Positions 17,330 through 26,285 of a stretch of DNA of 64,000 nt are shown piece after piece. A program made the position numbers and the translations under genes. Origin of the DNA: Paenimyroides aestuarii (GTDB lineage Bacteria; Bacteroidota; Bacteroidia; Flavobacteriales; Flavobacteriaceae). How positions within the stretch are numbered: position 1 is the first letter of the stretch; every line of letters begins with the position of its first letter. The notes under the pieces were generated by a model. The model did not search any database and was not told where the DNA came from. It saw nothing but the letters and a program-made list of their open reading frames with translations. The stretch covers positions 2,418,001-2,482,000 of the forward strand of contig NZ_CP102382.1 of assembly GCF_024628805.1 (NCBI RefSeq), given 5' to 3'.

Positions 17330-17362
17330 AGATTGCTTAGACCTACTGGGCAATCTTTTTTT
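17330..17362 (+). terminator. Terminator-like hairpin in the araC / AsmA-like intergenic region
   Basis: AGATTGC (17330-17336) pairs with GCAATCT (17350-17356), with an inner CC/GG pair, and is followed by eight T. It is oriented toward the plus-strand gene at 17479 but lies 117 bases before it. It could stop antisense or read-through transcription, or act as an attenuator. Confidence 0.55.
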
Positions 17363-17478
17363 GGCGATGAATCCAAATAGATAGGTATAAATATACTTAT
17401 TTTTTCTTTAAGAATACTTATACCGCTTCATAGCATATTTATGTAATTTTCACTACATTTATTGCAAATTGCTACGAC

Positions 17479-19764
17479 ATGAAACTTTCTAAACCAATAA
17501 AAACAATAGGAATTGTTGCTATAAGCCTTCTCTTGCTTGCCCTTATTGCAAACATCGTCATAAATTTACTTATAAAAAACCAGCTTCCTGCGATTATCAA
17601 TAAGCAAAACGATACAGCTTATGATTTAACTTACGAAGACCTAAGTTTTTCGATTTTTAATAACAGTATTTCGATTGAAAATGCAGCAATAACACCTAAA
17701 AAGCAGCGCAATATTAAGAAAGATATTGATTTCTATGGAAAAATTGAACGAATCAGCGTGACCGGTGTCAATTTTTTTGAATTGATAAAAGATAAAAATT
17801 TAAAAGCTTATACCATTTCGGTGATTGGTCCGGATTTAACAGTTATAAAACCACAAGAACGTGACACTTTAAAAAGCACCTCCAAACTTACTTCGGTTAT
17901 TGATATTGATAAAATTAGCGTAGAAAAAGCTCATTTGCGTATGGTAGATGCTGCAAACGATACGCTTTTTCACGAAGTTTTTAATTTTAATGCAGAAATA
18001 AACGGAATTCATATGGGCGAATATACGGCGCAAAAAGACATTCCGTTTACTTATACCGATTACACCTTTAAAATCGATTCGCTTTACAGCAGGGTCAACG
18101 ATTTGCAGATGGTGAAATCTGAAGAAATTGCAATTGATAAAGACCAAATTTCGGTTACAAATTTTAGAATGCTTCCTTTTAAATCTTCCAAAGAATTCAA
18201 GCAAAACGACTTGCAATCAAGCACCCGACTTTTAGTGGAAGTTCCCAAGTTGCATTTAAAAAATACCGATTGGGGATATGAAGGTTTTGACTTGTTTGTA
18301 AATGTTCACACTATTGAAATCGATGCTATAAAGGTGCATATCTTAGATCAAAAAGACCAAAAAACGGTTCAAAATGAATTGCCAGATAATTCAAAAAGCA
18401 ATCAATCGCTTATTCCTTTTAAGCTGGATATTAACGAAATACACATCAATAAATCGGTTTTTAATTCTTTGGAATCATTTATGGTGAACAACGTAAATAT
18501 CAAAATAAAAAAACTTTCAAACCGAGTAAACCAGCAACTTTCTATTGATGAATTTCAGTTGAATAATCCCAAATTTGTACATATTCCTAAGAAAAATCCT
18601 TCAAAAAAGTCAAACAATAACAATGAATTGAACGATTTGGTTTTTATTAAAAAAGTAACCGTAAACAATGCCCACTACACATTAAAAGAGCCTTCAGGCG
18701 CTGCCGATAAATTAAGTGTTGAAAAATTTAATTTATCATTAAATAATATTCGGGTGGATGATGAAACACTGGCACAAAAAGTTCCGTTTACCTATGAAAA
18801 TCCTTTGCTAACCACAGGAAAAATTGATTTTGATACCAATGGAATCTACAAAATACAGGCGCAATCTACCAAAATTCAACAAAAAAATGCATCGGTTACT
18901 CATTTTAAATTGATACCTAAGATTTCAAAAGCGCAGCATAAAGCCCAACTAAAATACGCCCAAGATTATTACAATGTTTCGGTTAACAACTTGTTGCTCC
19001 ATAATTTTACGTGGGGATTTGATGCCCAAGAAGCATTTTTTATTAAATTTAACGAAGTGGTGCTCAACAATATGGATGCTACAATTTATCGCGATGTTTC
19101 CGTTCCGCTCAACCCAGAGGAAAATCACTTGTACAGTTACAGATTGCGAAATGTAGAATTTCCGTTTGAAGTAGCCACTTTAAAAATTAAAAATTCTAAG
19201 CTTTCTTATTCAGAAGACACCCAAAACACAACCAGTCCGGGCAAGCTCAGTTTTAGTGATTTTAACCTTACTGCTAAAAATCTTTATAGTGGTTACAAGC
19301 GTTCATCAGGACCCAAAACACAAATAAACGTGCGTACAAAATTCATGCAACAAGGAGATTTGGTGGCAAGTTGGCAATTTGACATCATGGATCGATCAGA
19401 ACGATTCAATATCAATGGCGATTTAAAGAATTTTCCTGCCACAGCTATGAATCCGTTCTTGAAACCTTATTTAAATGTGCAGGCCAACGGAACAATTGAC
19501 CACATGGCTTTTAACTTCAGCGGAAACAACAATACCGCAAACGGACATTATGCTATGGATTTCAACAATCTGAAAATGAAGCTGTTTAATAAAGAAAACA
19601 AAGAACGGAAACTGTTAACGGCAGCTGCCAATTTGGTGGTGCGAACTGATACCGATGGATTTAAAAAAGTAGCAATAAAACCTGTGGACCGCATCAAAGA
19701 AAAATCGTTCTTTAATTATTTGTGGCAATGTATTATGCAAGGGCTAAAGCAAACGGTTATTTAA
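17479..19764 (+). CDS. AsmA/DUF748-like envelope protein
   Basis: 761 residues. One N-terminal transmembrane helix (about 10-32: IGIVAISLLLLALIANIVINLL), then a long beta-rich periplasmic region with repeated strands typical of AsmA-like/DUF748 proteins (SFSIFNNSISIENAAITP, INVRTKFMQQGDLVASWQF). The related TamB gene is 10 kb away. AsmA-like proteins are thought to bridge inner and outer membranes for lipid transport; for this one the role is inference. It ends 36 bp before the SDR gene on the same strand. Confidence 0.75.
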   Translation: MKLSKPIKTIGIVAISLLLLALIANIVINLLIKNQLPAIINKQNDTAYDLTYEDLSFSIFNNSISIENAAITPKKQRNIKKDIDFYGKIERISVTGVNFFELIKDKNLKAYTISVIGPDLTVIKPQERDTLKSTSKLTSVIDIDKISVEKAHLRMVDAANDTLFHEVFNFNAEINGIHMGEYTAQKDIPFTYTDYTFKIDSLYSRVNDLQMVKSEEIAIDKDQISVTNFRMLPFKSSKEFKQNDLQSSTRLLVEVPKLHLKNTDWGYEGFDLFVNVHTIEIDAIKVHILDQKDQKTVQNELPDNSKSNQSLIPFKLDINEIHINKSVFNSLESFMVNNVNIKIKKLSNRVNQQLSIDEFQLNNPKFVHIPKKNPSKKSNNNNELNDLVFIKKVTVNNAHYTLKEPSGAADKLSVEKFNLSLNNIRVDDETLAQKVPFTYENPLLTTGKIDFDTNGIYKIQAQSTKIQQKNASVTHFKLIPKISKAQHKAQLKYAQDYYNVSVNNLLLHNFTWGFDAQEAFFIKFNEVVLNNMDATIYRDVSVPLNPEENHLYSYRLRNVEFPFEVATLKIKNSKLSYSEDTQNTTSPGKLSFSDFNLTAKNLYSGYKRSSGPKTQINVRTKFMQQGDLVASWQFDIMDRSERFNINGDLKNFPATAMNPFLKPYLNVQANGTIDHMAFNFSGNNNTANGHYAMDFNNLKMKLFNKENKERKLLTAAANLVVRTDTDGFKKVAIKPVDRIKEKSFFNYLWQCIMQGLKQTVI

Positions 19765-19800
19765 AAATGTGTTTTATCTTTACAAAAAATCCTGATTAAA

Positions 19801-20553
19801 ATGAAAACAATACTAATTACGGGCGCTAGTTCAGGAATTGGCTATGCGACTGCCAAAAAATTAGCTGCAGGCAACCGATTGATACTTTGTGGAAGACGAG
19901 TGGAACGTTTGCAAAAACTACAAACCGAGCTTGCCGATACACCTACTTTAATACTAACATTTGATGTGTCCCAAAAAGAAGAAGTTTTTAATGCTTTTGA
20001 TACAATTCCTGTTGAATGGCAAAACATCGATGTATTGATTAACAATGCCGGAAATGCACATGGTTTGGCAAGTTTTCAAGATGCCGATTTAGATGACTTA
20101 GACGCTATGATAAACAGCAACGTTAAAGGATTGATTTATGTAACCAAAGCATGTTTGCCTTTTATTAAAAATTCTAGTGAAGCACATATTGTCAACATTT
20201 CATCGATTGCCGGCAAGCAAGTATATGCAAACGGCGGAACATATTGTGCATCAAAATGGGCGGTTGAAGCCCTTACAAAAGGTATGCGATTAGATTTTCT
20301 TCCTTTGGGAATAAAAGTCACCGGAATTGCACCCGGAGCCGTTGAAACAGAATTTTCTTTGGTTCGATTTAAAGGAAATGAAGCTATTGCAAATAAAGTC
20401 TATCAAGGCTACCAACCACTAAAAGCTGAAGATATAGCGGAAACCATTGCTTTTGCAGTAAATCAACCGAAACATGTTCAAGTTGCCGATATAACCATTT
20501 TACCCCAAACACAAGCCGATGCCACAACGATTTTGAAGCAGGTTGATGAATAA
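19801..20553 (+). CDS. SDR family NAD(P)-dependent oxidoreductase (YdfG-like)
   Basis: 250 residues, classical short-chain dehydrogenase. Cofactor loop TGASSGIG (7-14), CGRR after the second strand (suggesting NADP preference), NNAGNAHG, catalytic Ser in NISSIAG and YCASK carrying the catalytic Tyr and Lys. Overall resembles YdfG-type 3-hydroxy acid / serine dehydrogenases. The real substrate cannot be read from sequence. Confidence 0.9.
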   Translation: MKTILITGASSGIGYATAKKLAAGNRLILCGRRVERLQKLQTELADTPTLILTFDVSQKEEVFNAFDTIPVEWQNIDVLINNAGNAHGLASFQDADLDDLDAMINSNVKGLIYVTKACLPFIKNSSEAHIVNISSIAGKQVYANGGTYCASKWAVEALTKGMRLDFLPLGIKVTGIAPGAVETEFSLVRFKGNEAIANKVYQGYQPLKAEDIAETIAFAVNQPKHVQVADITILPQTQADATTILKQVDE

Positions 20554-20652
20554 TCTAATTAAAAATAATTTATAATGATTTTATTTTCAAGTTGTTAAAA
20601 AATTCTTTCACTATTAGTTCTTTTTGTGTTATTTTTATTAATTCTAAATTAA

Positions 20653-20660
20653 TATATTTG
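20653..20660 (+). promoter_or_regulatory. -7 box of the FecA-like receptor gene
   Basis: TATATTTG (TAnnTTTG consensus) lies 19 bases before the ATG at 20679, supporting that start over the longer in-frame TTG at 20592. No Fur box that I can recognise. Confidence 0.5.
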
Positions 20661-20678
20661 CGCCAAATTTTAATAGTC

Positions 20679-22901
20679 ATGAAAAGAGGCGTATTACTTA
20701 CTTTTACAACGTTTAGTTTTTATTTAACAACAGCTCAGGAAGTTACACAACCAATTGATTCTGTTCAATTAGAAGAAATGGTCATCATTACAGATGCAGA
20801 AATTGGAAGCAAATTTAAATCGAAAAATCAAACGGGTTCTAATTACTTTATTTCACCCGAAGAATTAAGTCGATTTAATTATAGTGATGTAAATAGAATA
20901 TTACAAAGTGTGCCAGGTGTTGCTATCGTTGATGAAGAAGGTTTTGGGCATCGTCCCAGCATTGGTATTCGTGGAACAGCACCTACAAGAACTTCTAAAA
21001 TCACATTGATGGAAGATGGTGTGCTTATTTCCCCGGCGCCTTATATTGCCCCGGCAGCTTATTATTTTCCTACAACAAACCGTATTCATGCTTTTGAAAT
21101 TTTAAAAGGAAGCAGTCAAATACAGTATGGTCCATTTACCACAGGTGGTGCAGTAAATTTGATTTCTACGCAAATACCAAAATATTTTAAAGGAAAAGCT
21201 CTGTTGAATTATGGCAGTTTTAACACCCGAAATGCCTATTTTAACTTTGGTGATTCTAATGAAAATTTTGGGTATGTGGTTGAATACAATAATCGTTCGT
21301 CTGACGGTTTTAAAAAGATTGATTACAGCAATACCAACACCGGATTTTCTGGAAATGATTATTTAGCAAAATTTAGAGTAAATACTAATAAGAATGCTGC
21401 GGTATATCAATCATTAACATTCAAATTGCAATATTCTAAAGAAGGTGCCAATGAAACCTATTTAGGGCTAACCGATCAAGATTTTAAAGCAAATCCTAAC
21501 AGAAGGTATTTGGCATCAGAAAACGATCATATTGCCACAGAGCATTTTCAATTAATGGCTACGCACCTTATCAAACCATCTAAAAATATTAATATAACTA
21601 CAAAAGCTTATAGAAATAACTTTAAGCGTAATTGGTACAAATTGCAAGATGTTTTTTTAAATAATGAAAGTTTTTCTCTAGCAAATATTTTAAAAAGTCC
21701 AACTGAATATCAAGATGCGTATGATGTATTGACAGCCAATACAAATGGCGGAGAAAATTCATTAAGATACCGTGCCAATAACAGATCTTATACCACAACA
21801 GGTATTCAAACGGTTGCGAATTTTAATTTTAATGGAAGCCAAATAAAGCACGATTTGGATTTAGGGATTAGATACCATGAAGAAAGTGAAGATCGTTTTC
21901 ATTGGACAGATGGCTACCAAATTCAAGATGAAAAATTATTGAAAACATCTGCCGGAGTTCCGGGGACGCAAACCAATTTATTGACTACCGGTTATGCTTT
22001 TTCAACCTTTGCACTTTATAATGTTACATTAAATAATCTAAAGTTAACTCCTGGTATTCGCTACGAAAGTATGAAATTTACAAGTAGAAATTTTGGTACA
22101 AACAATACCGAAAGAATACCAAATGAAAATATTGTAGTAAATCAAAACACCGCAAATGTCTTTATTCCTGGAATAAGTGCTTTGTACAATTTCAATGAAA
22201 AATTAGCTGCTTTTACAAGTATTCATAAAGGATTTGCACCTCCAGGGGTTAAAGAAGGTCAAAAACCTGAAGAAAGTGTAAATTTTGAATTAGGTACGCG
22301 ATTTAATAAAAATAATTTTTCATCGGAAGTGGTTTTCTTTAATAATTCCTACACAAATATGCTTGGTGCAGATACAAATGCAGCGGGTGGTACAGGAGAA
22401 GGTAATTTATTCAATGCCGGAAAAGCAACAGTTGCTGGTTTAGAAGTTTTATTAAGCTATGTAATCACCAATAGCAACCAAGTAAATATTCCTTTAACAT
22501 TTAATTACACCTATACCAAAACGCAATTAAAAAGCAACTTTAACAGCAGCGTTGAAGCTTGGGGAAATGTATCAATAGGCGATGAAATACCTTATATCCC
22601 TAAACATGCATTATCGGCAAGTGCGGGAGTAGAGTACAAAAAAATGAAAGCCTATCTTAATGCACGTTACAATGGCGACATCAGAACACAAGCAGGTCAG
22701 GGAACTATTGCACCAGAAAATAAAATTGATGGGTTTCTTGTGTTCGATTTTTCTGCAAGCTATGAAATAAACAAATACTTAACACTAAAATCACAAATAT
22801 TAAATGTGTTGAATAACCAATATGCGGTTGCAAGAGTGCCTTCTGGATTAAGACCGGGAATGCCTTTTGCAATCAATGCAGGTGTGTTATTTAATTTTTA
22901 A
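20679..22901 (+). CDS. TonB-dependent receptor, FecA-like
   Basis: 740 residues from ATG 20679 (MKRGVLLTFTTFSFYLTTAQ, signal peptide). A longer frame beginning at TTG 20592 would place about 29 residues before the signal peptide and is rejected. The plug domain (about 55-165) has RILQSVPGVAIVDEEGFGHRP, the DGV motif in TLMEDGVLISPAPYIAP and GSSQIQYGPFTTGGAVNLIS. These match FecA-like ferric-dicitrate/siderophore receptors more than SusC. The C-terminal strand ends in VLFNF. No FecIR-type regulators or ABC transporter genes are beside it. Substrate probably a ferric chelate (inference). Confidence 0.88.
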   Translation: MKRGVLLTFTTFSFYLTTAQEVTQPIDSVQLEEMVIITDAEIGSKFKSKNQTGSNYFISPEELSRFNYSDVNRILQSVPGVAIVDEEGFGHRPSIGIRGTAPTRTSKITLMEDGVLISPAPYIAPAAYYFPTTNRIHAFEILKGSSQIQYGPFTTGGAVNLISTQIPKYFKGKALLNYGSFNTRNAYFNFGDSNENFGYVVEYNNRSSDGFKKIDYSNTNTGFSGNDYLAKFRVNTNKNAAVYQSLTFKLQYSKEGANETYLGLTDQDFKANPNRRYLASENDHIATEHFQLMATHLIKPSKNINITTKAYRNNFKRNWYKLQDVFLNNESFSLANILKSPTEYQDAYDVLTANTNGGENSLRYRANNRSYTTTGIQTVANFNFNGSQIKHDLDLGIRYHEESEDRFHWTDGYQIQDEKLLKTSAGVPGTQTNLLTTGYAFSTFALYNVTLNNLKLTPGIRYESMKFTSRNFGTNNTERIPNENIVVNQNTANVFIPGISALYNFNEKLAAFTSIHKGFAPPGVKEGQKPEESVNFELGTRFNKNNFSSEVVFFNNSYTNMLGADTNAAGGTGEGNLFNAGKATVAGLEVLLSYVITNSNQVNIPLTFNYTYTKTQLKSNFNSSVEAWGNVSIGDEIPYIPKHALSASAGVEYKKMKAYLNARYNGDIRTQAGQGTIAPENKIDGFLVFDFSASYEINKYLTLKSQILNVLNNQYAVARVPSGLRPGMPFAINAGVLFNF

Positions 22902-22925
22902 AAGCCAGTAATTAATCATTTATTT

Positions 22926-22960
22926 TAAGGTTTCGGATCTATTCGAAACCTTTTATTTTT
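22926..22960 (+). terminator. Terminator of the FecA-like gene
   Basis: AAGGTTTCG at 22927 on pairs with CGAAACCTT ending at 22952, followed by TTATTTTT. Confidence 0.85.
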
Positions 22961-22979
22961 ATAAAAATAAAATAATCTT

Positions 22980-23009
22980 TTGGGAACATTTTTTTTAAAT
23001 GTAAATTTG
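22980..23009 (+). promoter_or_regulatory. Bacteroidota promoter of purM
   Basis: TTG at 22980-22982, a 19-base spacer, then TAAATTTG at 23002-23009. This is the best complete match in the window to TTG-N17-23-TAnnTTTG, and ends 19 bases before the ATG. Confidence 0.75.
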
Positions 23010-23028
23010 CAAAACAACACACAAAAAT

Positions 23029-24213
23029 ATGAATTCAGATAATAGCACCAATCGTTATGCACAGCGCGGGGTATCTGCCCAAAAAGAAGATGTGCACAAC
23101 GCTATAAAAAACATTGATAAAGGATTATTTCCCAAGGCATTTTGCAAAATTGTTCCCGATTATTTAACCAATGACGAGGAATATTGCTTAATCATGCATG
23201 CCGATGGCGCTGGAACAAAATCGTCTTTGGCTTATTTGTATTGGAAAGAAACCGGCGATTTATCTGTTTGGAAAGGCATTGCACAAGATGCTTTAATTAT
23301 GAATATCGATGATTTGTTGTGTGTAGGTGCCACAGACAATATCATGTTATCTTCAACAATTGGTAGAAACAAAAACTTGGTTCCTGGCGAAGTTATCTCG
23401 GCTATCATCAACGGAACGGAAGAACTAATCGAAGATTTAAAAAAATTCGGGGTTACCATTCATTCAACTGGTGGCGAAACGGCAGATGTGGGCGATGTGG
23501 TTCGAACAATTATTGTAGATTCCACTGTTACAGCTCGAATGAAACGCAGCCATGTAATTGATAATGCCCATATTCAACCAGGAGATGTGATTGTTGGGTT
23601 GGAATCATTTGGGCAAGCAACCTACGAAAAAGAATACAACGGTGGAATGGGTAGTAATGGATTAACATCTGCTCGTCATGATGTTTTTGCACACTATCTG
23701 GCAGAAAATTATCCGGAAAGTTTTGATCCGTCTGTTCCAAAAGATTTGATTTATTCGGGTGCTAAAAAATTAACCGATGAAGTGGAAGGAGCTCCCGTAA
23801 ATGCAGGAAAATTAGTCCTTTCACCTACGCGAACCTACGCACCCATTATCAAAGAAATTTTAGCAAAATACACCGCACAAGATATTCATGGAATGGTGCA
23901 TTGTTCAGGTGGTGCACAAACAAAAATTTTACATTTTGTTGATAAAGTGCACGTTATTAAAGATAATTTGTTCGATGTTCCCCCTTTGTTTAAGTTGATA
24001 CAAGAGCAATCGCAAACCGGTTGGAAAGAAATGTATCAAGTTTTTAACTGTGGCCATAGAATGGAATTGTATGTGAACCCAGAAATTGCCGAAGAAATCA
24101 TTGCCATTTCAAAGTCGTTTAATGTAAATGCACAAATTGTAGGTAGGGTAGAAGCATCTGAAAACAAAAAATTAACCATACAATCTAATTTCGGAACGTT
24201 TGAATACGAATAA
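23029..24213 (+). CDS. purM: Phosphoribosylformylglycinamidine cyclo-ligase (AIR synthase), Bacteroidota form
   Basis: 394 residues. PurM/AIR-synthase features: RYAQRGVSAQKEDVHNAI, the ATP-loop region MHADGAGTKSSLAYLY, DDLLCVGAT, GGETADVGDVV and the C-terminal HCSGGAQTKI. It is longer than the ~345-residue E. coli enzyme, as is usual for the Bacteroidota type. It closes FGAM to AIR in purine synthesis. It has a good promoter and overlaps the start of yqgF by 14 bases. Confidence 0.9.
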   Translation: MNSDNSTNRYAQRGVSAQKEDVHNAIKNIDKGLFPKAFCKIVPDYLTNDEEYCLIMHADGAGTKSSLAYLYWKETGDLSVWKGIAQDALIMNIDDLLCVGATDNIMLSSTIGRNKNLVPGEVISAIINGTEELIEDLKKFGVTIHSTGGETADVGDVVRTIIVDSTVTARMKRSHVIDNAHIQPGDVIVGLESFGQATYEKEYNGGMGSNGLTSARHDVFAHYLAENYPESFDPSVPKDLIYSGAKKLTDEVEGAPVNAGKLVLSPTRTYAPIIKEILAKYTAQDIHGMVHCSGGAQTKILHFVDKVHVIKDNLFDVPPLFKLIQEQSQTGWKEMYQVFNCGHRMELYVNPEIAEEIIAISKSFNVNAQIVGRVEASENKKLTIQSNFGTFEYE

Positions 24214-24625
24214 TTTCAAGCTAATGGCAATTGATTACGGCGGAAAACGAACCGGAATTGCCGTAACCGATGAAATGCAAATCATTGCATCGGGTTTAAC
24301 AACTGTTGAAACAAAAAATATTTTTCCGTTTTTGGAAAACTATTTTAAAACCGAAAAAGTTGCAAAAATAATAGTTGGCGAACCAAAACGCATGAACAAT
24401 GAGGCGTCAAGTATCGGAGCTGAAATTAATCAATTTGTAGAAAAATTAGCTAACTTGTATCCGCAAATTGAAATCATTAGAATGGATGAGCGTTTTACAT
24501 CCAAAATTGCATTTCAAACAATGATTGACAGCGGATTAAAGAAAAAGCAACGCCAAAATAAAGCATTGGTTGACGAAATTGCAGCGACCATTTTGTTGCA
24601 AGATTATATGAACAGCAACCGCTAA
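24200..24625 (+). CDS. yqgF: Holliday junction resolvase-like / pre-16S rRNA nuclease YqgF
   Basis: 141 residues. RNase H-like fold with the first catalytic Asp in AIDYGGKRTG, VGEPKRMNNEAS, RMDERFTS and DEIAATILLQ. It is implicated in 16S rRNA 5'-end processing. Start is uncertain: TTG at 24200 (overlapping purM by 14 bases) gives the first beta strand a full N-terminus, whereas ATG at 24224 begins directly at MAIDYGG. The overlap implies translational coupling to purM. Confidence 0.9.
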   Translation: MNTNNFKLMAIDYGGKRTGIAVTDEMQIIASGLTTVETKNIFPFLENYFKTEKVAKIIVGEPKRMNNEASSIGAEINQFVEKLANLYPQIEIIRMDERFTSKIAFQTMIDSGLKKKQRQNKALVDEIAATILLQDYMNSNR

Positions 24626-24667
24626 TAGAACACACAACAAAAGTTTAAAATAATAGATCATTTTAAA

Positions 24668-26158
24668 ATGTCAACAAACAAAGGTACAGAAAGCGACATC
24701 GTATTAATTGGTGCTGGAATCATGAGTGCTACGCTTGGATTATTGTTAAAAGAATTAAATCCCGATGCCACCATCGAGATTTTTGAGCGTTTAGACAGTG
24801 CTGCTCAAGAAAGTTCTGATGCCATGAACAATGCCGGAACCGGTCATGCAGCTTTTTGTGAATTGAACTATACACCCGAAAAAAATGGAGTGATTGATAC
24901 AACAAAAGCTTTGAATATTTGCGAACAGTTTGAAGAATCGCGTCAGTTTTGGTCGTATCTTGTTCGAAAAAACATTATTCAATCACCTAAAACGTTTGTG
25001 AATTCGGTGCCGCACATGAGTTTTGTTTGGGGCGATGCAAATGTAAACTTCCTTCAAAAAAGATACCAAGCTTTAAAGAAAGAACCTCTTTTTGAAGCAA
25101 TGGAATACAGCGAAGAAAAAGCAACCATTAAAGAATGGGCACCGCTTATCATGCAAAATCGCAGTGAAAACGACAAAGTTGCCGCAACGTATATGAATTT
25201 GGGAACCGATGTGAATTTTGGTGAATTAACCCGCAGAATGATTAAGCATCAGGTAAACCAAAACGGTGTAAGTGTTACTTTTAATACCGAGGTTTATGAT
25301 TTAAAACGCACAAAAGATGGTAAATGGAACATCTTTGTTAAAGATATAAAAACTGGAAAACAACGTACCATAACAGCAAAATTTGTATTTATTGGTGCAG
25401 GTGGTGCTTCTATTTTATTATTAAAAAAATCGGGAATTCCCGAAGGAAAACACTACGGCGGATTTCCAGTTTCTGGTCAATGGTTGGTTTGCGAAGACGA
25501 GCAATTGGCAGAACAGCATTTTGCAAAAGTTTACGGATTGGCATCTGTTGGTGCACCACCCATGTCGGTTCCACACTTAGATACACGTTTTGTAAACGGT
25601 AAAAAATCATTACTTTTTGGGCCATATGCAGGTTTTTCAACCAAATTTTTAAAAACCGGATCGTATTGGGATTTGTTCAAATCTATTTCAACTGGGAACA
25701 TCGGAACGATGGTTGGTGCTGGCTTAGACAATATGGCGTTAACTAAATATTTGATTTCTGAAGTTTTGGCTTCACCTGAAAAAAAGCTGGCATCATTAAA
25801 ACAATATTTTCCTAATGCAAAACAAGAAAATTGGCGATTAGAAATTGCAGGACAGCGTGTGCAAACCATGAAGCGCGATAAAAACGGTAAAGCAGAATTG
25901 GCTTTTGGAACTGAAGTGGTGAATGCTGCAGATGGTAGTTTGGCGGTTTTATTGGGTGCTTCACCAGGAGCTTCTACAACTGTAACTATTATGCTGCAAT
26001 TGATTGAAAAATGTTTCCCGAATGAATTCAAATCTCCAGAGTGGCAGGCAAAATTCAAAGAAATGATTCCTTCGTTTGGATTAAAACTAAACGATCATCC
26101 TGAATTATTAAAAGAGTTAAGAGCAGAAACTTCTAAAACGTTAGAATTGAAGTATTAA
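24668..26158 (+). CDS. mqo: Malate:quinone oxidoreductase
   Basis: 496 residues, full length. N-terminal FAD-binding Rossmann motif IVLIGAGIMSATLGLLLKEL, then ERLDSAAQESSDAMNNAGTGHAAFCELNYTP, the Mqo hallmark, and C-terminal VVNAADGSLAVLLGASPGAS. It oxidises malate to oxaloacetate at the membrane and passes electrons to quinone. It lies 42 bases behind yqgF and may be read from the same transcript. Confidence 0.96.
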   Translation: MSTNKGTESDIVLIGAGIMSATLGLLLKELNPDATIEIFERLDSAAQESSDAMNNAGTGHAAFCELNYTPEKNGVIDTTKALNICEQFEESRQFWSYLVRKNIIQSPKTFVNSVPHMSFVWGDANVNFLQKRYQALKKEPLFEAMEYSEEKATIKEWAPLIMQNRSENDKVAATYMNLGTDVNFGELTRRMIKHQVNQNGVSVTFNTEVYDLKRTKDGKWNIFVKDIKTGKQRTITAKFVFIGAGGASILLLKKSGIPEGKHYGGFPVSGQWLVCEDEQLAEQHFAKVYGLASVGAPPMSVPHLDTRFVNGKKSLLFGPYAGFSTKFLKTGSYWDLFKSISTGNIGTMVGAGLDNMALTKYLISEVLASPEKKLASLKQYFPNAKQENWRLEIAGQRVQTMKRDKNGKAELAFGTEVVNAADGSLAVLLGASPGASTTVTIMLQLIEKCFPNEFKSPEWQAKFKEMIPSFGLKLNDHPELLKELRAETSKTLELKY

Positions 26159-26249
26159 TAGATTTATCTAATATATAATTTACAGCATTTTTGTCATTCC
26201 ATAGGAATCTAAAAGATGATTTCAGGATGATATATAAATTAAAAATAAT

Positions 26250-26285
26250 AATAACGACCGACTAATTATTGGTCGTTATTTTTTT
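26250..26285. terminator. Bidirectional terminator between mqo and the THUMP-like methyltransferase
   Basis: ATAACGACC at 26251-26259 pairs with GGTCGTTAT at 26271-26279, followed by seven T. The right arm lies inside the last codons of the minus-strand gene, whose stop is in the loop. Confidence 0.85.

Noticed and set aside
20592..20678. N-terminal extension of the FecA-like receptor
   Set aside because: It begins at a TTG, spans the -7 box, and would place a second hydrophobic stretch before a good signal peptide at ATG 20679.
25531..26058. Minus-strand ORF of 175 codons inside mqo
   Set aside because: It lies entirely antisense to a highly conserved enzyme gene and shows no family features.
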